Below, in pieces: positions 53,220 to 62,084 of a stretch of DNA of 64,000 nt. The position numbers and the translations under genes were made by a program. Origin of the DNA: Amycolatopsis echigonensis (GTDB taxonomy: Bacteria > Actinomycetota > Actinomycetes > Mycobacteriales > Pseudonocardiaceae); assembly GCF_014174495.1 (NCBI RefSeq), contig NZ_JACJHR010000043.1:1-64000 (forward strand), written 5' to 3'. Position 1 is the first letter of the stretch. Each line of letters opens with the position of its first letter. The notes under the pieces were generated by a model. The model searched no databases. It saw only the letters and a program-made list of their open reading frames with translations, and was not told the DNA's origin.

Positions 53220-54188
53220 CTAGCGGAGGGTGGGGTCGCCCCAGGCCAGAGCGGCGGGTCGGGTGGTCCGCGCGGAGGGGCCCGCCGGGGAGACTCCGGC
53301 CGCGGGACGGCGGATCTCCAGCCGCAGCCGCCTTATGCCGGTGACGTCGAGTTCGGTGTGCCGGGGGCTGCCGAAAGCGGAATGGTCGAGGTGGCGGATT
53401 TCCCCGTCGAGCCGGACGCAGAACAGCCCGGTCTGGAAAGCCGCGTCCTCGGCGTCGTCGAGCACTCCGGCGACCGCGGTGAAATGCGCGTAGGCGCCGC
53501 CGAGGTCGATTTCCGCGAACGCCCACGCCCCGGAAGTCGGCCCGGCGGTGCGGAAAACGACGCTGTGCTCGTAGCCGATCCCGTCGATCCGCGCCGCGCC
53601 GGCGGTGATGTCCGCGCTTTTCTCGCGCCACGGCAGTTCGGTCGCCAGCACGGGCCCGGGTGCGGAATCCGGTGCCCCGCGCCAGATCCCGCGCACCGGC
53701 CGCTCGTTCTGGCTGCGTCCGGTGATCGCGGAGACCAGTCCGGCGACGCCGTCGTCGGTGAAGTCCGGAATCAGGTAATGCGTAGTGGAATACGGCGTGA
53801 GAAACGCCGGGATGTCTTCGACGGAAGCGTCGGGAAGCACCACCGGCAGGATCCGGCTGGTCTCGCGCTCCAGGTCGCGGGTGAGCGCGTCGCGCATGAT
53901 CCGCGCCTCGAACTGGGAGCCGCGGCCCTCGTCGAAGGGCGCCTCGCCGTCCGCGCGCCGTTTGTAGTTCGGCGACGCGACCACCAGCACGAAATCGGCG
54001 GCGCGGATGTTCCGGATCGCCCAGGCCGACCAGTCGAGCCGGGAGGCGTCGTCCCACTGGTCCAGCCGGACGTCGAGCCCGATCCGTGCGCGCAGGAACG
54101 TGGCGAAGGTCCCGACCAGCCGGTAGTGCTCGGCGGCGGTGTCGTGGGCGTAGCTGATGAAGATCCGGGGTGCGGCGGGGGCGGACAT
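53220..54188 (-). CDS. SEFIR-domain protein with C-terminal NPCBM-like domain
   Basis: This is a 322-residue protein from the ATG giving MSAPAAPRIFISYAHD. The SEFIR/TIR-like domain spans about 6-105, with RIFISYAHD, DVRLDQWDD, ADFVLVVASPNY and a GSQFEARIMRDAL C-helix. A second region (about 110-165) has SRILPVVLPDASVEDIPAFLTPYST. The C-terminal third is beta-rich and contains WAFAEIDLGGAYAHFTAVAGVLDD, like the NPCBM carbohydrate-binding fold. SEFIR domains can sense or signal through nucleotide cleavage. It is divergent from the TIR-KGGVGR-HerA cluster and likely part of one system. Confidence 0.72.
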   Translation of the reverse strand: MSAPAAPRIFISYAHDTAAEHYRLVGTFATFLRARIGLDVRLDQWDDASRLDWSAWAIRNIRAADFVLVVASPNYKRRADGEAPFDEGRGSQFEARIMRDALTRDLERETSRILPVVLPDASVEDIPAFLTPYSTTHYLIPDFTDDGVAGLVSAITGRSQNERPVRGIWRGAPDSAPGPVLATELPWREKSADITAGAARIDGIGYEHSVVFRTAGPTSGAWAFAEIDLGGAYAHFTAVAGVLDDAEDAAFQTGLFCVRLDGEIRHLDHSAFGSPRHTELDVTGIRRLRLEIRRPAAGVSPAGPSARTTRPAALAWGDPTLR

Positions 54189-54369
54189 CGGGCTCCTCGA
54201 ATTCCGGCTGGCAGCGACCGGTCCAGTTTCGGGTCCGGCGCCCGGTCGCGGGTTTTCGGCCACAAAGTGTCCAGAATCTGTCCCTTGTCGGCGTCTCCGC
54301 CGCCGGTATCGTCGTGGTCCGAGGTCGGGATCGCCAGGACGCGGAAATCGACGGGGGAGCGCTGGCCAG
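54189..54369. promoter_or_regulatory. Divergent promoter region of the SEFIR and TIR genes
   Basis: These 181 bp separate the divergent SEFIR (start 54188) and TIR (start 54370) genes. No long palindrome was found. The last bases (GGGGGAG, about 10 nt before GTG) hold the TIR ribosome site. Confidence 0.45.
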
Positions 54370-54945
54370 GTGTACCACTACGACGTTTTCATCAGTTACG
54401 AACGGCGAGCCGACGCCGTCTCCAAGTGGGTGCGCAACCATTTCCACCCCCGTTTGTGCGAGCTGCTCGACGGCAACCTCGACCGGGACGTCCAGGTGTT
54501 CTTCGACGAGTCGGTGCGGGTCGGCGGAAAGTGGCCGGACGAACTGCGCTCCGCCTTGCGGCACACGAGGATCCTGGTTCCGGTGTGCTCCCCGAAGTAC
54601 TTCCACAACGAGTGGTGCCTCGCCGAGTGGGCCTCGATGGAACGCCGCGAAGAACTGGCCGGAGGCGACCGTCCGGCCACTCTGATCTACCCGGTCATCT
54701 ACTGCGATTCGAAAAACTTCCCGCCGTACGCGCACGAACGCCGGATGAAGAACTTGACCGAATGGAACCATCCCTACGAGCAATTCCAGGTCTCGGCGAA
54801 ATACATCGGGTTCCATGACCAGATGAACCGCATCGCGACGGAGCTCGAGGAATTGCTCAGCGCGGCTCCGGCGTGGCGGCCGGACTGGCCGGTGCTCACT
54901 CCCCGGCCGGACGCGCCGCCCGCTTCCCGGTTCCCGAGGCTCTGA
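54370..54945 (+). CDS. TIR-domain protein
   Basis: This is a 191-residue protein from GTG 54370 (MYHYDVFISYERRADA). A full TIR domain occupies about residues 3-145: YDVFISYERR, the conserved VFFDESVRVGG (BB-loop side), ILVPVCSPKYFHNEWCLAEWASM, where W-C-x-x-E carries the catalytic Glu of NAD-cleaving TIR domains, and YPVIYCDSKNFPP. The C-terminus is a short helix (HDQMNRIATELEELL). It lies 3 nt before the KGGVGR ATPase. It is likely an NADase-type effector or scaffold. Confidence 0.82.
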   Translation: MYHYDVFISYERRADAVSKWVRNHFHPRLCELLDGNLDRDVQVFFDESVRVGGKWPDELRSALRHTRILVPVCSPKYFHNEWCLAEWASMERREELAGGDRPATLIYPVIYCDSKNFPPYAHERRMKNLTEWNHPYEQFQVSAKYIGFHDQMNRIATELEELLSAAPAWRPDWPVLTPRPDAPPASRFPRL

Positions 54946-54948
54946 GCG

Positions 54949-56556
54949 ATGACGGGCGTCGTGATCACTTTCTACTCCTACAAGGGCGGCGTCGGGCGCA
55001 GCTTCACGCTGGCCAACATCGCGGTGCTGCTGGCCCGCTGGGGACATCGCGTGCTGTGCGTCGACTGGGATCTCGAAGCGCCGGGGCTGCGCGAGTACTT
55101 CCGGCCGTGGCTGGACCGCGATCCGGTGGGCGGAGTAGTCGATCTCGTCGCCGACTTCCGGGCAGGCGCCGTCCGGCCGGACCGGCACATCCTCCCGGTC
55201 GATCTGGACCACGTGCCCGGCACGCTGGATTTCCTTTCCGCGGGCGCCGACGGTCCCGACTATCCGGGGCAGGTGCAAGGAATCGACTGGGAAGGCCTCT
55301 ACGACGAGGAGTTCGGCGAGTATCTCGAACGCTGCCGGGAGGCGTGGACCTCGGATTACGACTACGTCCTGCTCGACAGCCGCACGGGAATCTCCGACGT
55401 CGGCAGCATCTGCACCGCGCATCTCCCGGACCGGCTGGTCGTGCTCTACACCGCGAACACGCAGAGCGTCCGCGGTGCGGTCGACGTCGCCCACCGCGCG
55501 AACGTCGCGCGGAACGCCCTGCCGTACGACCGTCCGCAGCTCCCGGTGCTGCCCGTGCTCTCGCGGTTCGACACGCGCGAGGAGTACGACCGGTCGGAAA
55601 GCTGGCGGCAGATCTGTCTCGACGAGACGCGGAGCCTGTTCGACAGCTGGCTGGACCAGGACGTTCCGCCCGCGGTGATCGCGCGCCACCTCACGCTGCC
55701 GTACGTGTCGTACTGGACCTTCGGCGAGCAATTGCCGGTGCTGCAGGAGAAAAGCCCGGGCGCGGACCAGATCGGCTTCGCCCTCGAAACGGTCGCCGCG
55801 GTGATCGCGCATTCCTTCGACCGCACCGAACTGCTGGCCGAAAACCGCGACGCCTACGTGGCGGCGGTGCGGACCCGGACGCAGACCTTTGCCTACGACA
55901 TCCAGGTCAGCATGCCCCGGTCGAGTCTCGAAGTGTCCCAGGATCTGGTGGCGGAGCTGGAGAGTCTCGGCATCCGGGTGGGGCGGTCGCTGTCGGGCGA
56001 CCGGTCCTGGCTCGGCCGCGCGGAAACCGACGCCCGGCACCTGTGCCTGGTGATCGACGGCAAGGCGAGCCGGTGGCAGCTGGCGGAGGTCGAGCTGTTC
56101 CTGCACCGCACGCTCGGCCAGGACCGCAGGCTGATCCCGGTGCTCACGGAAGGAACCGACTCGCGCGAGCTGTCCGGTTATCTCGGCAACCTGCGACACC
56201 TGCGCCTCGGTCCGGTGCACGGACCGGCGAAGGTCGCGCGCAGCCTCGCCGACGAGATCGGCGCCGGACGGGCCCTGGTCGACACCGGCCAGGCTGACCT
56301 GATTTCCCTGCTGCGGAAAGCCGAGCGCACGCGGCTGCGTCCCGCACTGTGGGACCTCGTGGGCGAGTTCGCCAGCGAACTGCCGGTCGCGGTCGGAGCT
56401 GGGGACAGCGCGCGGGCACAGGAACTCGGCGCGGACCTGGCCGTGCTGCTGCGCCCGCGCGCCGACGACGACGGCGCGGTGCCGCCGCCTCCTCAGGTCC
56501 GGAAAGCCCTGGCCTGGGCCCAGCAAGTGCTCGACGTGCGGGTGAACGGCAGCTAG
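54949..56556 (+). CDS. KGGVGR-motif variant AAA/ParA-like ATPase with TIR-like C-terminus
   Basis: This 535-residue protein starts MTGVVITFYSYKGGVGRSF. It is a ParA/MinD-like fold where the deviant Walker A is K12-G-G-V-G-R17-S, so the P-loop lysine is arginine. VLCVDWDLEAPGL and DYDYVLLDSRTGISDVG follow as switch/Walker B. The C-terminal part (about 340-430) has LVAELESLGIRVGRSL and RHLCLVIDGKASRWQLAEVELFLHRTL, resembling a degenerate TIR-like fold. It joins the TIR gene by 3 nt. KGGVGR ATPases are often neighbours of TIR/effector-associated genes. It probably controls the TIR effector. Confidence 0.8.
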   Translation: MTGVVITFYSYKGGVGRSFTLANIAVLLARWGHRVLCVDWDLEAPGLREYFRPWLDRDPVGGVVDLVADFRAGAVRPDRHILPVDLDHVPGTLDFLSAGADGPDYPGQVQGIDWEGLYDEEFGEYLERCREAWTSDYDYVLLDSRTGISDVGSICTAHLPDRLVVLYTANTQSVRGAVDVAHRANVARNALPYDRPQLPVLPVLSRFDTREEYDRSESWRQICLDETRSLFDSWLDQDVPPAVIARHLTLPYVSYWTFGEQLPVLQEKSPGADQIGFALETVAAVIAHSFDRTELLAENRDAYVAAVRTRTQTFAYDIQVSMPRSSLEVSQDLVAELESLGIRVGRSLSGDRSWLGRAETDARHLCLVIDGKASRWQLAEVELFLHRTLGQDRRLIPVLTEGTDSRELSGYLGNLRHLRLGPVHGPAKVARSLADEIGAGRALVDTGQADLISLLRKAERTRLRPALWDLVGEFASELPVAVGAGDSARAQELGADLAVLLRPRADDDGAVPPPPQVRKALAWAQQVLDVRVNGS

Positions 56557-56626
56557 CCGCACCCGCCCGATCCCAGAAAAGCCCCGGCCGCGCCCGCGTC
56601 CGGGACGCCCCGAGGAAGGACGGCGG

Positions 56627-57253
56627 ATGCACGAACGACTGAGCCACAAGCAGTCCGCGGCGATGATCGCGCTGATGGTGCACGGCCGGGAGGTGTCGAA
56701 CCCGCAGCTGCGCGAAACCGCGGGCTTCGCGCTCGACGGGAAGGACCGGCTCAAGCTCAACGAACGCTACGTCAGCAGCAAGAAATCGGGCCGCGCGTTC
56801 GTGCACCAGCTCACCGACGACGGCTGGGACTGGTGCGAGGAGGAACTGGCCGCGCTGACCCCGCCGCAGCCGGTGCGGAGCACGTTGACTGTGGTGGCTT
56901 ACCAGGCGCTGCACGGGTTCTTCGAGTATCTGCGGCTGCACAAGGTCTCGCTGAAGGAGGTGTTCGCGGGCAGCGACGCGCCGCAAGCGGCGGATCTGGA
57001 GGAGCTGATCCGGACCGCGTACCGGAAACTCGCCCGTTCGCCGCGCGACTGGGTCGGACTGGCGGACCTGCGGCCGTTGCTGGGCGACGCCGCGGTCGCC
57101 GAGGTCGACGCGGTGCTCAAGCAGCTGAGCCGGACCGGGCAGGCGCATCTGGTGCCCGAGTCCAACCGCAAGGCGCTCACCGCCGAGGACAAGGAAGCGG
57201 CCGTGCGCATTGGCGGTGAGGACAACCATCTGCTCTCCATCGAGGTGTCATGA
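56627..57253 (+). CDS. Small helical/winged-helix protein of the HerA-like operon
   Basis: This 208-residue protein starts MHERLSHKQSAAMIALMVHG. It has no name-giving match. Residues about 1-70 and 120-190 look like two winged-helix domains (LSHKQSAAMIALMVHGREVSNPQLRETAGF; DWVGLADLRPLLGDAAVAEVDAVLKQLSRTGQAHLVPESN). The stop overlaps the next start (ATGA), so it is translationally coupled to the dual ATPase and may be its partner or DNA-binding adaptor. Confidence 0.65.
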   Translation: MHERLSHKQSAAMIALMVHGREVSNPQLRETAGFALDGKDRLKLNERYVSSKKSGRAFVHQLTDDGWDWCEEELAALTPPQPVRSTLTVVAYQALHGFFEYLRLHKVSLKEVFAGSDAPQAADLEELIRTAYRKLARSPRDWVGLADLRPLLGDAAVAEVDAVLKQLSRTGQAHLVPESNRKALTAEDKEAAVRIGGEDNHLLSIEVS

Positions 57254-60200
57254 TCGAACATTTGGCGGTACTGGCGACATTGCGCTTCGACTGGGTCGAC
57301 GCCCCCGACCAGGTGTGGCGGGATTCGCCCTACCACGTCGACGGCCTGCACGCCGACGTGATGTCCGCGATCGACGCCAGGATCCGCAGCGCGGCCGCGA
57401 GCGACGGCCCGAGCCCGATCGGTCTCGTGATGCAGGGCATGAAGGGCGTCGGCAAAACGCATCTGCTCGGCATGGTCCGGAGGGCGGCGCATCAGGCCGG
57501 CGGCTACTTCTTTCTCGACAACCTCACCGCGGGCAACGCGTTCTGGGAGGACGCGGCAGACGCGTTGCGCCACGGGCTGTCGCGGGCGGACGGTTCGGGC
57601 GAGCCACAGGTGCGCAGCTTCGTGCGGCGGGTGTGCGAGCGCGGCGACGTGCCGTGGGAAAGCGCCGCGGCGGTGCTCAGCGGGCAGGGGTTGAGCAGGT
57701 CGCATCTCGACGCGTTCTTGACGGGATTGCGGAAACTGGACCGGCAGGTCGCGATCGAGTGCGCCGACACCGCTCGCGCGCTGGTGCTGTACGCCTCGGA
57801 CGACCCGACTCACAACGAGGTCGGCAACGACTACCTCGGCCGTTTCGAGGAAGCGAAGTCCGGCGACCGCCGCAAGTGGGGCATCCGGATGAAACCGAAG
57901 TCCGCCTTGGCGCAGGTGCACGACATCACGCGGCTGCTGGCGCTCACCGGGCCGCTGGTGATCAGCGTCGACCAGTTCGACACGCTGGTCGCCAGTTCGG
58001 ACAAGCTGGCCAGGGACGGCGGGAAAGCCGGGGAAACCGACGTGCTCGTGGCCCAGATCGCCGACGGGCTGATGGGGCTTCGGGAAGTCACCCGCCGGAC
58101 GGTGACGGTGCTCGCCTGCCTGCCCGCGACGTGGCAGCTGGTCAAGGACAAGGCCGCCGACACCGTGCCCGACCGGTTCGAGGAAACGCGCATGCTCGGG
58201 CGCGTGCTGGACGCCGACGTGGGGCGGCGTCTGGTGGAGCGGCGTCTCGGAGTCGCTTACGCGGCAATGGATTTCACCCCGCCGCACGCGACGTGGCCGG
58301 TGGCCGCCTCGGCGTTCGAGGGTCCGTGGGACGAGTACACGCCGAGAGAAATGCTGAAGCGGGTCGGTGCGCACATCGACGCGTGCGTCCGGGCGGAACG
58401 AGTGGTGGAGATGACCACCTTCGATCCGGACGCACCCGCGGCGCTGCCCGCGCGACCGGCGCCCAAGCGTGACCGCTTTTCGGAACTGGACGCCTGGTTC
58501 GAGCAGCTCCGCGCGGACGCGGATCCGTCGGCGCTGCTCGACCACAAGGTCGAGGACGAGGTGATGCCGAGGCTGCTCTCGGCCGCGTTGCGCGGCTGGA
58601 TCACCGAGGTCGGCGACGACGAGATGGAGTGGGACACCCGCAAAACCGACGACGAGCTGCACGCCTGGCTCACCCACACCATCGACGAGGCCTCGGATCT
58701 CGAGGAGCATTGGGCGTTCCGCGCGATCGCCGCGAACCACGCGGTCGCGGTGCTCAACCGGTTCCGCAAGGCGCGCTCGGCCGCCGGCCTGCGCCAAGGA
58801 GCGGACAACCGCCATCTCATCCTCATCCGCAACTCCTCCTGGTCCAAAGGAGAGAAAACCCAAGCCGAACTCCGGGCCTTCGAAGCGGCCGGAGGGAAGC
58901 GGCTCAAGATGTCCGAAGCGGACGTCCGCACGTTCTGGGCGCTGGACGAGATGTTCGTCAAGGGCGGCCCGGACGTCCACGAGTGGCTCATCGACCGCAG
59001 GCCCGCCCGCCGGTCCCAGCTGCTGTCCGGCGTCCTGCCCGACACCGCACCGCACTCAGGGACTTCGAAACCGGCACCGCCACGACCGGCAAACCCGGCA
59101 TCCCCACGGCAGGCAAACCCGGCACCCTCGCGACCGGCAAGCCCGCCGACCCGCGGACCCGCTGCCCAGCCGACCCTCTTCGCCAAACCCGCCCCGGCCG
59201 GCCCTTCCGCGGCCCCGCGCGAGAACCGCACCGGAACCGCTCAAGCGCCCCGTTCCGACGGAACTCACCCCCCGCCGGACGGCACCCTCACCCTCGGCAC
59301 CGAGACCGGCTCCGGCAATCCCGTCCGCATCGAACTTTCCGCGCTGCGCAAGCACGCGGCCGTCTTCGCCGGGTCCGGGTCGGGGAAAACCGTGCTCCTG
59401 CGCCGGATCATCGAGGAATGCGCGCTGCTCGGGGTGTCGTCCATCGTGCTGGACCCGAACAACGACCTCGCGCGCCTCGGCGACGCCTGGCCGAGTCCGC
59501 CGAGCGGCTGGGGGCCGGAAGACGCCGAACTCGCCGAGCGCTACCTCGAAGGCACCGACGTCGTCGTCTGGACACCGGGCCGTGCGACCGGACGTCCGCT
59601 CGGGTTCGAGCCGTTGCCGGATTTCGCCGGGGTGCTCGACGACGAGGACGAGTTCGCCGCGGCCGTCGAAGTGGCGGTAGCGGCTCTCGCTCCGCAGGCC
59701 CGTCTCACCGGCAGCACCGCGAAGGCGGACATCGGCCTGGCCGTGCTGCGGCAGACGATCGTGCACCACGCGCGCACCGGGTCGCGGAGCCTGCCGGAGC
59801 TGATCGGCGTCCTCGAAGACCTGCCCGACGGCGTCACGAATCTCAACGGCGGCCGGAAAATCGCGGCCGAGGTCGCCGAGCTGCTCAAGGCCGCGATGGT
59901 GAACGATCCGCTCTTCGCCGGGGCCGGGACCCCGGTCGATCCGGCGCTGCTGCTCACCCCGGCGGACGGCAAGCGGGCGCGGATTTCGGTGATCAGCTTC
60001 GCCGGGCTGCCGTCCGAGGCGCAGCGGCAGAGCTTCGTGAACCAGCTGCAGATGGAGCTGTTCGCGTGGATCAAACGGAATCCGGCGGGGGACCGGCCGC
60101 TGGGCGCGTTGTTCGTGATGGACGAGGCGCAGACGCTCGCGGCGTCGGGTTCGCTCACCGCCAGCACGCGCAGCACGATCGTGCTGGCCGCGCAGGCCCG

Positions 60201-60537
60201 GAAGTACGGGCTGGGGCTGCTGTTCGCGACGCAGGCGCCGAAGGGCCTGCACAACCAGATCGCCGGCAACACGACGACGCAGTTCTTCGGACGGCTCAAC
60301 AGCCCGGCGCAGATCGCCGCGGCGAACGAGATGGCGCGGGCGAAAGGGTCTCCGGTGGCGGACATCTCGCGGCTGGAGCGCGCCCAGTTCTACGTGTCCG
60401 GCGAGGCGTTCGGGTTCCGGCGGGTGTCGACGCCGCTGTGCCTGAGCCACCATCCGGCGAGCCCGCTGCGCCTCGAGGAGGTGCTCGCGCGGGCCAGGAA
60501 CGGGGAGGGAACAGGGGAGGGAACAGGGGAGGGATGA
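57250..60537 (+). CDS. STAND-like NTPase fused to a HerA/DUF87-type ATPase
   Basis: This is a 1095-residue protein. The N-terminal P-loop NTPase has Walker A GMKGVGKT at 63-70 and a Walker B PLVISVDQFD with D241, followed by helical repeats (to about 600). A Pro/Ala/Thr-rich linker (about 600-680) leads to a second ATPase: GSGSGKT 708-714, VMDEAQT with D958/E959, and QARKYGLGLLFATQ, as in HerA/VirD4-type hexameric translocases. HerA-like ATPases load DNA-processing nucleases in several anti-phage systems. Here no nuclease domain is visible. It is the last gene, ending at a strong terminator. Confidence 0.82.
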   Translation: MIEHLAVLATLRFDWVDAPDQVWRDSPYHVDGLHADVMSAIDARIRSAAASDGPSPIGLVMQGMKGVGKTHLLGMVRRAAHQAGGYFFLDNLTAGNAFWEDAADALRHGLSRADGSGEPQVRSFVRRVCERGDVPWESAAAVLSGQGLSRSHLDAFLTGLRKLDRQVAIECADTARALVLYASDDPTHNEVGNDYLGRFEEAKSGDRRKWGIRMKPKSALAQVHDITRLLALTGPLVISVDQFDTLVASSDKLARDGGKAGETDVLVAQIADGLMGLREVTRRTVTVLACLPATWQLVKDKAADTVPDRFEETRMLGRVLDADVGRRLVERRLGVAYAAMDFTPPHATWPVAASAFEGPWDEYTPREMLKRVGAHIDACVRAERVVEMTTFDPDAPAALPARPAPKRDRFSELDAWFEQLRADADPSALLDHKVEDEVMPRLLSAALRGWITEVGDDEMEWDTRKTDDELHAWLTHTIDEASDLEEHWAFRAIAANHAVAVLNRFRKARSAAGLRQGADNRHLILIRNSSWSKGEKTQAELRAFEAAGGKRLKMSEADVRTFWALDEMFVKGGPDVHEWLIDRRPARRSQLLSGVLPDTAPHSGTSKPAPPRPANPASPRQANPAPSRPASPPTRGPAAQPTLFAKPAPAGPSAAPRENRTGTAQAPRSDGTHPPPDGTLTLGTETGSGNPVRIELSALRKHAAVFAGSGSGKTVLLRRIIEECALLGVSSIVLDPNNDLARLGDAWPSPPSGWGPEDAELAERYLEGTDVVVWTPGRATGRPLGFEPLPDFAGVLDDEDEFAAAVEVAVAALAPQARLTGSTAKADIGLAVLRQTIVHHARTGSRSLPELIGVLEDLPDGVTNLNGGRKIAAEVAELLKAAMVNDPLFAGAGTPVDPALLLTPADGKRARISVISFAGLPSEAQRQSFVNQLQMELFAWIKRNPAGDRPLGALFVMDEAQTLAASGSLTASTRSTIVLAAQARKYGLGLLFATQAPKGLHNQIAGNTTTQFFGRLNSPAQIAAANEMARAKGSPVADISRLERAQFYVSGEAFGFRRVSTPLCLSHHPASPLRLEEVLARARNGEGTGEGTGEG

Positions 60538-60542
60538 AAAAA

Positions 60543-60580
60543 GCGGCCCGGGCCCGGGGATCCGTCCGGGTCCGGGCCGC
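60543..60580. terminator. Strong terminator between the HerA-like gene and the protease gene
   Basis: GCGGCCCGGGCCCGG (60543-60557) pairs with CCGGGTCCGGGCCGC (60566-60580) with a single G-U pair; it follows a run of six A. It serves the convergent genes ending at 60537 and 60587. Confidence 0.82.
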
Positions 60581-60586
60581 CCCGGC

Positions 60587-61293
60587 TCACACTCCGGCGA
60601 CCGACTGGATCCAGTCGCGGTACCGCGTGACGTTGATGTAGGCGGTGTAGGACTGGCGGTCGCTGGTGGAGGCGACGCCGACCTGCTTGCCGTTCGCGTA
60701 CATCGGGCCGCCGGAGTCGCCGCCGGCGGTGATGCCGTCGCCGCGGGTGGCGCACACCGAGACGCCGGCCGCGCCGTCCGGGCAGTCGACCGAGGTGACC
60801 TGGACGTTCGCCACCTTCAGCACCCGCGACTGGCAGTTGATCTCCGGCTGGCGGTGCAGGTCGCGCCCCAGCCGTAGACCTGCGCGGTGTCGCCGGCGTT
60901 GACGTCGCCCGCGGTGCCGAGCGGCGCGTACTCGGTCTGGACCTGCCGGTCGATCTGGACCAGCGAGATGTCGGCGTCGGGGGAGTCGTGCACCGACGTC
61001 GCGGAGACCTCGGTGCCCTGGGTCTGGTCGAGGTTGCCGACGTGGAAGGTGATCTGCTTGCCGCCGGCGCCCTGCGTGCAGTGCCGGGCGGTGAGGATCC
61101 AGTCGGGCGCGATGATCGTGGCGGAGCAGAGTTCCTGGCCGCCGGCGAACATCCGCGCGGCGGCGTGCGGGGAGTCGGCGGTGCTGCCGTCGATGATGGC
61201 GGGCTGAGCGGGTGCGGCGGTGGCCGGGGCCGCCGCGGCGACGGCGGCGAAGGCCAGGCCGGACAGGACTGCGGCGGTACGCGCGATTCGCAC
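60587..61293 (-). pseudogene. Secreted trypsin-like serine protease, one-base frameshift
   Basis: From ATG 61293: signal peptide MRIARTAAVLSGLAFAAVAA...A, mature start IIDGSTADSPHAAARM. His in WILTARHC, Asp in DADISLV and Ser in TAGGDSGGPM form the triad. A lost base near 60850-60855 (after GWGATC) shifts the frame before QPEINCQSRVLKVANVQ; the 3' part ending at 60587 is in the other frame. The total of 707 bp is one short of a whole number of codons. An intact gene would give a secreted chymotrypsin-family protease. Confidence 0.8.
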
Positions 61294-61552
61294 TGGTGAT
61301 CATCTCCGGTGGGTACGGGGAGGAGTGGTCAGGTACTGACCCACCGTCGTGAATGTCGGTAAATGACGGAACCCGCCGAAGGTCGGGCCCGCTCAGTTCC
61401 CGACTTTCGTCGTGGGACAAGCGGACCAGAGCTCGCTCGCGCGGCCCGGACGTGGAGTGTGAGCGCGGTCACTGTGCCTCCAGGTCCAGAATGGTGTCGG
61501 GTGGACGAGCGGGCGCGACGGGCCCCGCCTGGACAGGGAGCGCAGCACGCGG
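61294..61552. other. Intergenic region between the protease and STAS genes
   Basis: These 259 bp are the divergent promoter area of the protease (minus) and the STAS gene (plus). No perfect long palindrome or known regulatory element was seen. No additional gene is supported. Confidence 0.4.
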
Positions 61553-61969
61553 ATGGAAGCCGGCTCACAGGGATCGGCACGGCTGAAGTCGTCGTACCGC
61601 TACGACGACCTCGACGTGCTCACGCTGCTGCTGGCGGGGGAACTCGACGCCGGCACCGCGCTGGTGGTGGTGCGGGCGGTGACGTTCGCGCTGGCCAAAC
61701 GCCCGATGGCGCTGGTGCTGGACCTGACCGGGCTGACCGAGCTGAGCGACGCGGGCGTCCACGTCCTGCGGGCCGCGCAGGACCGCGCGGCGGCCGAGGG
61801 CGTGGTGCTGCGGCTGCTCGCGCACCCGTCGGACACGGCGGGCCGCCGGCTCGCCGAGACCGGGATGACCGGGGTGTTCGACATCTATCCGGACCGCACC
61901 GCGGTCCGCGTGGAGACCGACCGGATCGCGTTCCTGCGCCGGATGAGACGGCGGCTCGGCGCGGGCTGA
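61553..61969 (+). CDS. STAS-domain anti-sigma factor antagonist
   Basis: This 138-residue protein carries a STAS domain (residues about 22-130): LAGELDAGTALVVVRAVTFALAKRPMALVLDLTGLTELSDAGVHVLRAAQDRAAAEG. In SpoIIAA-like proteins the serine at this S-x-x-G position is phosphorylated by an anti-sigma kinase; here it is LSDAG. No kinase is adjacent. It may regulate a sigma factor. The following sigma gene is on the other strand. Confidence 0.85.
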   Translation: MEAGSQGSARLKSSYRYDDLDVLTLLLAGELDAGTALVVVRAVTFALAKRPMALVLDLTGLTELSDAGVHVLRAAQDRAAAEGVVLRLLAHPSDTAGRRLAETGMTGVFDIYPDRTAVRVETDRIAFLRRMRRRLGAG

Positions 61970-62084
61970 GCCGGTCCCGATCCGGGCGTTCCGGGGCCGT
62001 CCGGGCCGCCGAGGTGGCCCGAGCGGGTGAACTTCGGAGATTCGTTCTCCCATGGTCCGGACCAGTGCGGGTGATGTTGCGAGT

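Noticed and set aside
53032..56760. 1242-residue reverse frame over the TIR and KGGVGR genes
   Set aside because: The plus-strand TIR and ParA-like proteins have recognisable motifs; the reverse frame has none until it meets a shifted copy of SEFIR sequence.
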